Below the pieces are notes generated by a model. That model was given only the letters and a program-made list of their open reading frames with translations. It did no database searches and was not told the origin of the DNA. Shown piece by piece: positions 41,973 to 50,316 of a DNA stretch of 57,676 bases. Origin of the DNA: Pseudomonas grimontii (lineage in GTDB: Bacteria > Pseudomonadota > Gammaproteobacteria > Pseudomonadales > Pseudomonadaceae); the NCBI RefSeq assembly GCF_007858185.1, contig NZ_VFES01000033.1, forward strand, positions 1-57,676. The letters are read 5' to 3'. Numbering within the stretch: position 1 is the stretch's first letter; each line of letters begins with the position of its first letter. The translations under genes were made by a program, and so were the position numbers.

Positions 41973-42170
41973 ACAATGATGCTCAGCGCTTTTGTATGCT
42001 CGGCTCAAGGTCGACAGCGGGCACCTTAAAGCCCACAACAAAATCAATCGACCTGTACCGGACTGCGCCCAGCTCCATGAGATCAGTCCTTGTACGCTTT
42101 GCTCTTGTAACACTGCCTCCTACCACAGAGCCGTCACCGACGGGTCAACAAGAAACAGGAGATTTTATCG

Positions 42171-43028
42171 ATGAGCAATTTCCCTTCCCGCAGCACCCAT
42201 GCATTGCGTCACCTGTTCATAGCTTGCGCGATGTTCGGCCTAGCCGCCGGCGCCCAAGCCGCTACGACACTGGAAACCGTCAAACAGAACAGCAGCATCC
42301 GTATCGGTTATGCCAACGAAACCCCATTCGCCTTTACCGAAACCGACGGCAGGGTCACCGGTGAATCACCGGAAATCGCCAAAGCCATCTTTGCCAAAAT
42401 GGGCATCAAACAGGTTGACGGCGTGTTGACCGAATGGGGCTCGTTGATCCCGGGTCTGCGCGCCGGGCGCTTCGACGTGATTGCCGCCGGCATGTACATC
42501 ACGCCGGCTCGCTGCAAGCAGGTGCTGTTTACCGATCCGCAGTATCAACTGCCAGACGCGCTGCTTACGGCCAAAGGCAACCCGAAGGGGCTGCACAGTT
42601 ACGAAGACATCGCCAAGAATCCCGAGGTGAAGCTGGCAATCATGGCCGGCACGGTGAACCTGGGCTATGCCCGCGACTCGGGTGTAAAGGATGAGCAAAT
42701 CCTCCAAGTACCGGACACCACCGCCCAGTTGCAAGCCGTGCGCGCCGGTCGTGCCGATGCGGCAGTGGGTACTCAACTGACCATGAAAGGTTTGGCCGCC
42801 AAGGGTGGTGAAAAAGTTGAAGCAGTCACCGAGTTCAAGGATGACCCGTCACACATTGGATACGGTGCTCTCGCCTTCCGTCCGGAAGACAAAGACCTGC
42901 GCGATGCGGTCAACGCCGAGTTGAAAAAATGGTTGGGTTCCGAAGAGCACCTCAAGGCAGTTGCCCCTTTCGGGTTTGACAAATCCAACGTGACAAGCAA
43001 AACGGCTGCCGAGCTCTGCGCTCAATAG
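42171..43028 (+). CDS. ehuB: Ectoine ABC transporter substrate-binding protein EhuB
   Basis: A 285-aa periplasmic protein with a signal peptide (cut expected after AQA, residue 30). The mature part is a family-3 solute-binding protein (IRIGYANETPFAFTETDGRVTGESPEIAKAIFAKMG, then LRAGRFDVIAAGMYITPARCKQVLF). EhuB binds ectoine and hydroxyectoine with high affinity. A CAGGAG ribosome binding site precedes the start. It is first in the ehuBCDA operon, divergent from enuR. Confidence 0.88.
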   Translation: MSNFPSRSTHALRHLFIACAMFGLAAGAQAATTLETVKQNSSIRIGYANETPFAFTETDGRVTGESPEIAKAIFAKMGIKQVDGVLTEWGSLIPGLRAGRFDVIAAGMYITPARCKQVLFTDPQYQLPDALLTAKGNPKGLHSYEDIAKNPEVKLAIMAGTVNLGYARDSGVKDEQILQVPDTTAQLQAVRAGRADAAVGTQLTMKGLAAKGGEKVEAVTEFKDDPSHIGYGALAFRPEDKDLRDAVNAELKKWLGSEEHLKAVAPFGFDKSNVTSKTAAELCAQ

Positions 43029-43097
43029 TCGAAACAGGCATGGCGCCACGGCGCGATGCCTATTTCCCTGCTTAACCCGGATGGACAGGTTTAAACC

Positions 43098-43757
43098 ATG
43101 GGTGAATTACTTCCGCTATTGATACAAGGCGCTTGGGTGACGCTCCAGGTGACGATCTTCGGTTCGCTGCTGGCGATTGTCGCGGCGATTCTCGCGGCCC
43201 TGGGGCGCATGTCGCCCTGGCGGCCATTGCGCTGGTTTTCCATTGCTTACATTGAAGTGTTTCGCGGCACGTCGTTACTGGTGCAATTGTTCTGGCTGTT
43301 TTTTGTGCTGCCGCTGCCGCCCTTCAACCTTGAACTGAGCCCCTACAGCGTGGCCATCGTCGGCCTAGGCTTGCACATTGGTGCTTACGGCGCCGAGGTG
43401 ATGCGCGGTGCGATCAGCTCCGTCGCCAAGGGTCAATACGAAGCGTCCACGGCACTCAACTTCAGCGGCTACAAACGCTTTCGCCGCATCATTCTTCCGC
43501 AGGCGTTGCTGGCCGCTATACCGCCGGGTACCAACCTGCTGATCGAATTGCTTAAAAATACTTCGCTGGTGTCGTTGATCACCCTGTCAGACCTGAGCTT
43601 CAGGGCTCGTCAACTGGATCAGGCCACTTTCCAGACCCTGGAAATCTTCAGTCTGGCGCTGGTGATGTATTTCATCCTGGCGCAAGCCATCAACATCGGC
43701 ATGCGCCGCATTGAGCAGCATCTGGCTCGCGGGCGGTTGCGTGGAGGTCTGTCATGA
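43098..43757 (+). CDS. ehuC: Ectoine ABC transporter permease EhuC
   Basis: A 219-aa inner-membrane permease of the polar amino acid HisM type, with about five helices. The coupling EAA loop is YEASTALNFSGYKRFRRIILPQALLAAIPPGTNLLIELLKNTSLVSLI. It pairs with EhuD to form the channel. It overlaps ehuD by 4 bp. Confidence 0.87.
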   Translation: MGELLPLLIQGAWVTLQVTIFGSLLAIVAAILAALGRMSPWRPLRWFSIAYIEVFRGTSLLVQLFWLFFVLPLPPFNLELSPYSVAIVGLGLHIGAYGAEVMRGAISSVAKGQYEASTALNFSGYKRFRRIILPQALLAAIPPGTNLLIELLKNTSLVSLITLSDLSFRARQLDQATFQTLEIFSLALVMYFILAQAINIGMRRIEQHLARGRLRGGLS

Positions 43758-44410
43758 CACTGTTCGACTGGACCTATGCCTGGCATATCCTTCCCGATTT
43801 GCTGCGCGCCTCGCTCAACACCGTGGGCATTACCCTGATCGGTTTCCTGATCGCCATTGTGCTGGGACTGTTCCTGGCTATCGGCCGACGGAGCCGCAGA
43901 GTCTGGCTGTCGTGGCCGACCACCGCTGTGATCGAGTTCATTCGCAGTACGCCACTGCTGATCCAGGTGTATTTCCTTTACTACGTGCTGCCCAATTACG
44001 GCGTCAGCATGACCGCCATGCAAGTGGGCATTCTGGGTATCGGCCTGCATTACGCCTGTTACATCGCCGAGGTGTATCGCGGCGGCCTCGATGCGGTGCC
44101 GCGCGCACAATGGGAAGCAGTCACGGCGCTGAACATCGCCCCGTACAGCGCATATCGCAACATAATCCTGCCGCAGGCCCTGCGGCCGATCCTGCCGCCA
44201 TTGGGTAACTATCTGGTGGCAATGCTCAAGGATACGCCGGTGCTGTCGGCGATTACCGTGGTGGAAATCATGCAACAGGCCAAGAACATCGGCTCCGAGA
44301 ACTTCCGCTATCTGGAGCCGATCACCATGGTCGGTCTGTTTTTCCTCGCCCTAAGCATCGCTTTGGCTTATCTGGTACGGCGCCTTGAAGTGCGCCTGGA
44401 GCTACGCTAA
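43754..44410 (+). CDS. ehuD: Ectoine ABC transporter permease EhuD
   Basis: A 218-aa permease of the same HisM family as EhuC. The coupling loop is QWEAVTALNIAPYSAYRNIILPQALRPILPPLGNYLVAMLKDTPVLSAI. It starts inside the ehuC end (ATGA) and its last base overlaps the ehuA start, so translation of the three genes is coupled. Confidence 0.87.
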   Translation: MTLFDWTYAWHILPDLLRASLNTVGITLIGFLIAIVLGLFLAIGRRSRRVWLSWPTTAVIEFIRSTPLLIQVYFLYYVLPNYGVSMTAMQVGILGIGLHYACYIAEVYRGGLDAVPRAQWEAVTALNIAPYSAYRNIILPQALRPILPPLGNYLVAMLKDTPVLSAITVVEIMQQAKNIGSENFRYLEPITMVGLFFLALSIALAYLVRRLEVRLELR

Positions 44411-45285
44411 TGACTACCCCACTGTCGACACCCGGTGACCTTTCAAGGCACAGCAACCCGACCCCGCTGCATCCGCAAGAGGCCACGGCCATGCAGAAAA
44501 CCAAACCGGTAAAGCCGATCGTCAGCTTCCAGGACGTTACCAAGAGCTACGGCAACTTTACCGTGCTCGATCATTTGAACCTAGACGTCACGCCGGGTGA
44601 AAAAGTCGCGATCATCGGCCCCAGCGGCTCCGGAAAATCCACACTGCTGCGGGTACTGATGACACTCGAAGGCATCGATGACGGACTGATTCGCATTGAG
44701 GATGACTTGCTGACCCACATGCCCAATCGCAACGGTGTATTGGTGCCCGCCAATGACCGGCACATCCGCCGAGTGCGTGGCAAGATCGGCATGGTGTTCC
44801 AGAGTTTTAACCTGTTCCCTCACATGACAGCGTTGCAAAACGTTATCGAGGCGCCGGTGCAGGTGCTCGGCATGAAACCGACCGAGGCCCGTGAACGTGC
44901 AGCAGACTTGCTGGAACTGGTGGGTCTGGGCAGCAAGCTCGGGCATTACCCATCGCAGTTGTCCGGTGGTCAACAACAACGGGTGGCGATCGCCCGGGCA
45001 CTCGCCATGCGCCCGAAAGTCATGCTGTTCGACGAAGTGACCTCCGCCCTCGACCCGGAACTGTGCGGTGAAGTGCTCAACGTGATCCGCAAGCTCGGCA
45101 CCGAACACAACCTGACCATGCTGATGGTGACGCATCAAATGGGTTTCGCCCGTGAGTTCGCTGATCGTGTGTGCTTTTTCTACAAAGGGCAGATTCACGA
45201 GCAGGGCACCCCGGCGCAAATCTTCGAACACCCGCAGCAGGAACGCACGTGCGCGTTTCTCAGTGCGGTGAAAGAAGCAAACTAG
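44410..45285 (+). CDS. ehuA: Ectoine ABC transporter ATPase EhuA
   Basis: A 291-aa ABC ATPase: Walker A IIGPSGSGKST, Q-loop MVFQSFNLFPH, signature LSGGQQQRVAIARALA, Walker B VMLFDEVTSALDP and switch His in VTHQMG. The first 27 residues are an extension; an alternative start is the Met at 44491 (MQKTKPVKPIVSFQDV). It powers the EhuBCD importer and ends the operon. Confidence 0.88.
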   Translation: MTTPLSTPGDLSRHSNPTPLHPQEATAMQKTKPVKPIVSFQDVTKSYGNFTVLDHLNLDVTPGEKVAIIGPSGSGKSTLLRVLMTLEGIDDGLIRIEDDLLTHMPNRNGVLVPANDRHIRRVRGKIGMVFQSFNLFPHMTALQNVIEAPVQVLGMKPTEARERAADLLELVGLGSKLGHYPSQLSGGQQQRVAIARALAMRPKVMLFDEVTSALDPELCGEVLNVIRKLGTEHNLTMLMVTHQMGFAREFADRVCFFYKGQIHEQGTPAQIFEHPQQERTCAFLSAVKEAN

Positions 45286-45385
45286 GCAAGCTCACCAGCC
45301 CTGGCCGCCACTCGGGTCGATTACGCGTTGGGATTGCAGTTCATCGTCCCGCTGGGGGATTTGGTAAAGCCAAAAGGAGTAGTTC

Positions 45386-45625
45386 ATGACTTGCTTGATT
45401 TGTGGTGAAACTGCGGCGGTCGTTGAAACTGATGGTGAATACGAGGAAGGAATCTGTCCGAGCTGTGGGCATTGTCGAATTACGGGTGCGGCGCTTGTGC
45501 TGATGAAAACCCACGGCCGGTATTTCGATATAGAGCTGACTCGGAAGTGGATCACAGAGCACCAAGGCATCGGATTTATTCCAACAATTGATTCGCGCCA
45601 GGCAGTTCGCCTGATTGACGTTTAA
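45386..45625 (+). CDS. Small zinc-ribbon-like protein
   Basis: A 79-aa protein beginning MTCLICGETAAVVETDGEYEEGICPSCGHCRITG, with two CxxC pairs spaced as in a zinc ribbon, then a helical tail (LTRKWITEHQGIGFIPTIDSRQAVRLI). It follows ehuA by 100 bp with an AAGGAG site. Not part of known ectoine clusters; function unknown. Confidence 0.6.
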   Translation: MTCLICGETAAVVETDGEYEEGICPSCGHCRITGAALVLMKTHGRYFDIELTRKWITEHQGIGFIPTIDSRQAVRLIDV

Positions 45626-46109
45626 TCGGCGACTCAATTCAGATCCGTCACTGTCCCGCTGAGGCAAATACGCTTTTCTGTGGGCATAGGGGCCCAATCC
45701 AGGGGCATGTCCTGGCGGTGACGTGATTCGGATTTATGGGCTATTGGTTGATGGCCCGGTATATGGTCTGATTCAGGAGCTTTGTAATGACAGATACCCC
45801 CTTACAGAGATGCCGACGTGGTGTTGGCGTGCCCAAAATGTGGAAGCAACCACTTTGAACGTCCGCTTCCGCGAAAGTCGTAAGACCGCTTAGGGTCGAT
45901 TTTTGCCTGTCGCCACCCTCAGATATGTGGCTTGGGGTTGGCGACCATTTAAACATTGAGAGTGGGATCGGGTGATGGTTTTAAATCCAATCCGGGATAC
46001 GACTAACGCCCCTAATATTTGAGGCTTCAATCGACACGAATCTGTTGGGTGGCCCGCGGTAAAGTGAATGCGGCATGATGCCCAGCGGGCGAAAAGTGAG
46101 AGTACCCAC
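45626..46109. other. Stretch with one broken small gene
   Basis: In these 484 bp only the frameshifted zinc-ribbon gene at 45787-45883 is supported. The rest shows no gene. Confidence 0.45.
45787..45883 (+). pseudogene. Small CxxC protein gene with a frameshift
   Basis: ATG at 45787 follows CAGGAG. With one C removed from the C5 run near 45797-45801 the frame reads MTDTPYRDADVVLACPKCG, then SNHFERPLPRKS and a stop: 31 aa with one CPxCGS knuckle. As written, the frame diverges after five codons. It is a natural frameshift or a sequencing slip. Confidence 0.55.
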
Positions 46110-46442
46110 TTACATCGGTTTGACCGAGACTACTTCCACAAACCTGAATTTTTTTCTGGCCGTCTTTGTAGCTTCTTGTTCTGCAACTAGGGAGCTCAGC
46201 GTATCGGCCTCATGCACCATCTCGTACATCTCGCCTTCAAATTCGTTTCCCACACGGAGCGTAACTCTCAACCTAGGAGTGAAGCCTTTTGAGACTGCCT
46301 TTTTCTTCGCTGCCTTCACCGGTTGTACGATCACAACATCCGGGACTGTGTCCTGCACGTCTGAGTTAATTGCCGGCGCAGAGGGCTCAGAATCACCGAA
46401 TAGCGCCCGGCGCATCTCATCTTCCATCAATTCCGTATTCAT
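46110..46442 (-). CDS. Hypothetical island protein
   Basis: A 110-aa protein (MNTELMEDEMRRALFGDSEPSAPA, a Lys-rich linker KAAKKKAVSKGF, then a beta-rich C-terminal half RLRVTLRVGNEFEGEMYEMVHEADTLSSLVAEQEATKTARKKFRFVEVVSV). No motif is recognised. The frame is open back to 46547; the start at 46442 is preferred for its N-terminal helix. Such proteins are seen on Pseudomonas integrative elements. Confidence 0.55.
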   Translation of the reverse strand: MNTELMEDEMRRALFGDSEPSAPAINSDVQDTVPDVVIVQPVKAAKKKAVSKGFTPRLRVTLRVGNEFEGEMYEMVHEADTLSSLVAEQEATKTARKKFRFVEVVSVKPM

Positions 46443-46675
46443 ACCATTTCTCAGAAGGGTGTTATCTATAACCTGATCGATTCTATCAGGATGGCCGGAC
46501 TCTGTAGTAAAGCGTCGTTGGGTCTGACCTGAGGTGACAAAGGCCAACAGAGCAGATACCGGCGAGCGTCAGCATCTGTCCATCTGCCGCCTATCATGGC
46601 GGGCAGCTGTCGGCCAGTCTCAGCCAAAGACGAGATGAGCTAGGCTTCCGGCATCATTCCTCAAGGACGACCGCC

Positions 46676-46894
46676 ATGCCAGATAACTCAGACTGCAAGA
46701 TCGCCACGGCGGACGCTCTGACATTGCTCCTCCACAACCAGCACGCCTTAAGTGCAGCTATAGAAGAAATAACCAAGTGGCTCTCAGAAAATGGGGTAGG
46801 AAGCGTCGCCGCTAATGCGATGTCGGCTATGGAAACGCTGGACACTAATGCTCAAGCCATCACAGATTCCATTTTGAGGATACGCCAGTCATAA
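46676..46894 (+). CDS. Small helical hypothetical protein
   Basis: A 72-aa protein predicted as two or three helices (ATADALTLLLHNQHALSAAIEEITKWLSENG and AMSAMETLDTNAQAITDSILRIRQS). CAAGGACG lies upstream of the start. No family is recognised. Confidence 0.5.
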   Translation: MPDNSDCKIATADALTLLLHNQHALSAAIEEITKWLSENGVGSVAANAMSAMETLDTNAQAITDSILRIRQS

Positions 46895-47010
46895 ATTACT
46901 CAGCGCAAGACTGCCCTCTGATTTGAATGCCCCCCGATTTTGTAGACACAATTGACTGGCGGCTATGGGACGGATAGCGACGGTCTAGCATCGACCGTCG
47001 CAGTGAATGG

Positions 47011-47631
47011 TCAGACTTCCGTCTGCTCGGCCATTTCCAAGGCATCATCGACCTCGATTCCCAGGTATCTGACAGTGCTTTCAAGCTTCGTATGACCAAG
47101 CAGGAGTTGGACGGCTCTCAGGTTCTTCGTCCTGCGATAGATCAACGAAGCCTTGGTTCTCCTTAGCGTGTGGGTTCCGTACATGGTTGGATCAAGGCCA
47201 ATAGCTGTCACCCAAGCTTTGACTATTCGAGCGTATTGCCTGGTGGAAAGATGGTCTGAGGCGTGCAACCGGCTCGGGAACAAGAAGTCCTCGCTGCGGA
47301 GACGCGCCTCGCGCATCCAAGCCTCCAGAACCGTTCGGGTTTGCTCAGTGATTTCAAACTGCACTGGGTGCTGAGTTTTTTGCTGCATCACGATGGCCCG
47401 TGACGACACATGCTCCCCATGGGCGATGTCTCGGACTCGCAACTTGGTTAAGTCACAGGCACGCAGCTTGCTATCGATGGCCAAGTTGAATAGCGCCAAA
47501 TCACGCGCCTTCTCAGCAAGCTGAAGTCTTACTCGGATAGCCCAGATATCTCTGACTCGGAGCGGGGCTTTCTGACCGACAAGCTTTCCCTTGTTCCAAG
47601 GCTGATGGCTGTATGTAGCAATGGTGTTCAT
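47011..47631 (-). CDS. Short tyrosine integrase (FimB/FimE type)
   Basis: A 206-aa integrase reduced to the catalytic domain: Arg in FNLAIDSKLRACDLTKLRV, HxxR in YGTHTLRRTKASLIYRR, LLGHTKLESTVRYLG with the His and Tyr. Size and pattern match FimB/FimE-like inverting recombinases, common as orphan genes in Pseudomonas islands. It has no obvious attachment site beside it. It is not part of the ginABCD module. Confidence 0.8.
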   Translation of the reverse strand: MNTIATYSHQPWNKGKLVGQKAPLRVRDIWAIRVRLQLAEKARDLALFNLAIDSKLRACDLTKLRVRDIAHGEHVSSRAIVMQQKTQHPVQFEITEQTRTVLEAWMREARLRSEDFLFPSRLHASDHLSTRQYARIVKAWVTAIGLDPTMYGTHTLRRTKASLIYRRTKNLRAVQLLLGHTKLESTVRYLGIEVDDALEMAEQTEV

Positions 47632-47780
47632 GGCTCGTCCTCCACGTTGAGGGAGGACAAGAGTGGATCAGTCACAATGGCTGGTGGTCGCTATCCGACC
47701 CATAGCTGTCGTTCACCAGCGGAAAACTGCTCCGCAACGGACTGTCGAAAATAGCTCGGCGGAGAAATCAAAAACCTTCA

Positions 47781-48698
47781 TCAGATTGTCGAGGTTTCAA
47801 GCGTATCGGCTTCATTGAACAGTTCGCGCATCACCACCACGAACGCTTCAGCCGGGCGGGATGGGTTCTGGGTTTGCGACGAGGCGATCACGACTCGTTG
47901 CGGTGGGATGCTAGCGTCAAATGGGCGACACACGATGGGTCGCCCGTCGTAGCTCAAGTCTCCAGCGGGTCGAGTGACGAGAATCGACACTCCGTGCCCA
48001 TGTGCCACGAGTGAGCGCACCATTTCCACCGAGCGCAACTCCATAATGACATTGGGCTCTACACCGCCCGAGCGGAACAGTGACAGGAAATAGTCGCGAC
48101 TGTGAGGTAGGTCTAGAAGGATAAAGGGCTCGGTTTGCAAATCCTGAATACACAAGCTGGCTTTTGCTGCCAGATGATGCCCTTCGGGCAGCAGCACATA
48201 AGGTGATTGCAGTCCCACCGCCTGTAGCTTGACCTTACGAGCCAGGTTCATGTCATAGATCAGCGCTAAATCAAGGGTGCCGCGCTCCACCCGTTCAATC
48301 AGTTCCTCGGTGTCACCTTCGACAATGGCGACTCGTACCTCAGGAAAGCGCTGCTTGAAGCGCTCGACCATGGTGGGGACATGTCGCGCGCCCAACGTTG
48401 CAAAGCAACCCACCGAAAGGTCCCCCACCACGCTATCAGTCTCCTTGGCAGAGAGCTGCGCGGCACTTTGCAGTAGCTGCCTTGCTTGCTGGTAACGGCG
48501 GGTTCCGGCGGAGCTGAGTTCGATCCCTTTGCCTGGAATCCTCACGAACAAGCGCTCATCCCATAAGGCTTCCAACTCCGCAATCGCGTTTGATATCGAG
48601 GGTTGGGACACACTCAGCGACTTCGCCGCATTGACGGTACTTCGACATTGGGCCGCTGCTACAAAATATTCGATTTGCCGAAGGCTGAAGTGAATCAT
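47781..48698 (-). CDS. LysR-family regulator
   Basis: A 305-aa LysR-type regulator: N-terminal HTH (FSLRQIEYFVAAAQCRSTVNAAKSLSVSQPSISNAIAELEALWDERLFVR) and a periplasmic-binding-like effector domain. It is divergent from the NCS1 permease gene (144 bp apart) and most likely activates that operon. The intergenic region has direct repeats ATTTTTAATT and the dyad CTGTATCAACAG near 48722, a candidate site. The effector is unknown. Confidence 0.85.
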   Translation of the reverse strand: MIHFSLRQIEYFVAAAQCRSTVNAAKSLSVSQPSISNAIAELEALWDERLFVRIPGKGIELSSAGTRRYQQARQLLQSAAQLSAKETDSVVGDLSVGCFATLGARHVPTMVERFKQRFPEVRVAIVEGDTEELIERVERGTLDLALIYDMNLARKVKLQAVGLQSPYVLLPEGHHLAAKASLCIQDLQTEPFILLDLPHSRDYFLSLFRSGGVEPNVIMELRSVEMVRSLVAHGHGVSILVTRPAGDLSYDGRPIVCRPFDASIPPQRVVIASSQTQNPSRPAEAFVVVMRELFNEADTLETSTI

Positions 48699-48841
48699 TA
48701 TTTTTAATTCGCTGTATCAACAGTGCATATTTTTAATTATATACCCCGCCGCTTAACCTCAGTCCATCCACAGCCTGTGTCCTTCCAAAAAACGCGCTGA
48801 TCTGGCGCAGATGCTGCACTAACAATATCGAGGATTCGCCC

Positions 48842-50266
48842 ATGGCTAGTTCAACTGCGCCTGTTGCACCGAGGTCGGTAATTGAAACCCGCTCCATCGA
48901 TTACATACCGGAAAACGAGCGCCATGGCAGCGCCTTCGGTCAGTTCACACTGTGGCTGGGTGTGAACCTGAACATCACGGCCATCGTCACCGGGGCTTTG
49001 GCGGTGGTGCTGGGAGGCGATGTATTCTGGTCGTTGATTGGCCTTCTGATAGGCCAAGTACTTGGCAGCATCGTCATGGGCCTGCAAGCTGCCCAGGGGC
49101 CGGCGATTGGCCTGCCACAGATGATCCGCAGTCGCGTGCAGTTCGGTGTCTATGGTGCGGTCATTCCGCTTGTACTGGTGAGTTTGTTGTACGTGGGGTT
49201 CTCGGCGGGCGGCACGTTGCTGGCCGGTCAATCGGTGGCGAAAGTGCTATCGATCGCGGACTGGCAGGGCATCATTCTGTTCGGCCTGGTAACCCTGTTG
49301 TTGGCGACCCTTGGGTATCGCACCATCCACTCCATCGCCAAAGTAGCCAGCGTGGTGGGCGTCATTGCCTTTATCTACATGTTCGGTGCGTTGCTGGCCC
49401 GGCACGATATCCATGCGCTGCTCGACAATCGTCACTTCGTCGCTGCCAACTTCGTGTTTTCGATCTCGTTGGCAGCCGCCTGGCAGATTTCGTATGGGCC
49501 ATATGTAGCGGACTACTCCCGATATTTGCCCAGTCAGACGTCCAAGTTGAAGATCTTTCTGGCTGCATCGCTGGGCACAGTACTGGGATCACAGGCCGCC
49601 ATGACCTTCGGTGTGTTTGCCGCAGCCCTCGCCGGAACCGCCTTCTCGGGCCATGAGGTAGAGTTTGTCGTCAGCCTGGGCTCGACGGGTGTGTTGGCCA
49701 TGATCCTGTATCTGGTGGTCGGCTTCGGCAAGATCACCATGATGACCCTCAACGCTTACAGCAGCTACATGTCCAGCGCGACCATTGTCAGCGCGTTCTG
49801 CGGCGTCAGCAGAGTGTCTCTGGCCCATCGCTTCATCTATGTGCTGGGAATGGTGTCCGTTGCAGTGCTGATTGCCCTGGCCGGTTCCCACAGCTTTATC
49901 AGTGCGTTTTCTTCCTTCCTCATTTTTCTCCTGGCGTTCATCACCCCCTGGAGCGCGATCAGCCTGGCCGACGTGTTCTTCGTCAACGGCACGCGCTATG
50001 ACCTGGCAGCTCTCAATGATCCCGCTGGCCGCTATGGCCGTTGGAACTGGCCGGTTATTGCCACCTACTGCTGTGGGGTACTGATGGAGTTGCCGTTCAT
50101 TTCCAGCGGTTTCTACACCGGACCGGTCGCCCGTGCGCTGAACTATGCAGATGTTTCCTGGGTGGTCGGCCTGCTGGGTACCGGAATGCTTTATTGCCTG
50201 GTCAGTCGGCGAATGGCCGCCAGGGTGCCACCGTCCCTGACGCCTGCTCTCGACAGCAAAGCCTAA
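48842..50266 (+). CDS. NCS1-family nucleobase/cation symporter
   Basis: A 474-aa membrane protein with about twelve helices and NCS1 features (NLNITAIVTGALAVVLGGDVFWSLIGLLIGQVLGSIVMGLQAAQGPAIGLPQMIRSRVQFGVYG, then SYGPYVADYSRYLP). The family imports purines, pyrimidines, hydantoins, thiamine or similar N-heterocycles. It is the first gene of an operon with a CoA ligase and a thioesterase-isomerase fusion, which suggests a heterocyclic or aromatic acid substrate. Confidence 0.85.
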   Translation: MASSTAPVAPRSVIETRSIDYIPENERHGSAFGQFTLWLGVNLNITAIVTGALAVVLGGDVFWSLIGLLIGQVLGSIVMGLQAAQGPAIGLPQMIRSRVQFGVYGAVIPLVLVSLLYVGFSAGGTLLAGQSVAKVLSIADWQGIILFGLVTLLLATLGYRTIHSIAKVASVVGVIAFIYMFGALLARHDIHALLDNRHFVAANFVFSISLAAAWQISYGPYVADYSRYLPSQTSKLKIFLAASLGTVLGSQAAMTFGVFAAALAGTAFSGHEVEFVVSLGSTGVLAMILYLVVGFGKITMMTLNAYSSYMSSATIVSAFCGVSRVSLAHRFIYVLGMVSVAVLIALAGSHSFISAFSSFLIFLLAFITPWSAISLADVFFVNGTRYDLAALNDPAGRYGRWNWPVIATYCCGVLMELPFISSGFYTGPVARALNYADVSWVVGLLGTGMLYCLVSRRMAARVPPSLTPALDSKA

Positions 50267-50316
50267 CTGGATTTCCAATCCAATCAGCCTTCACTCCACT
50301 CTCAGGTAGTCTTTTC

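Noticed and set aside
47011..47631. The short integrase as the enzyme that inserted the island
   Set aside because: It lies far inside the island and has no att-like repeats beside it. The ginABCD module at the left end explains the insertion better.
50041..50316. Longer start for the acyl-CoA ligase inside the permease gene
   Set aside because: The upstream part is out-of-frame permease sequence; the family N-terminus begins at 50317.
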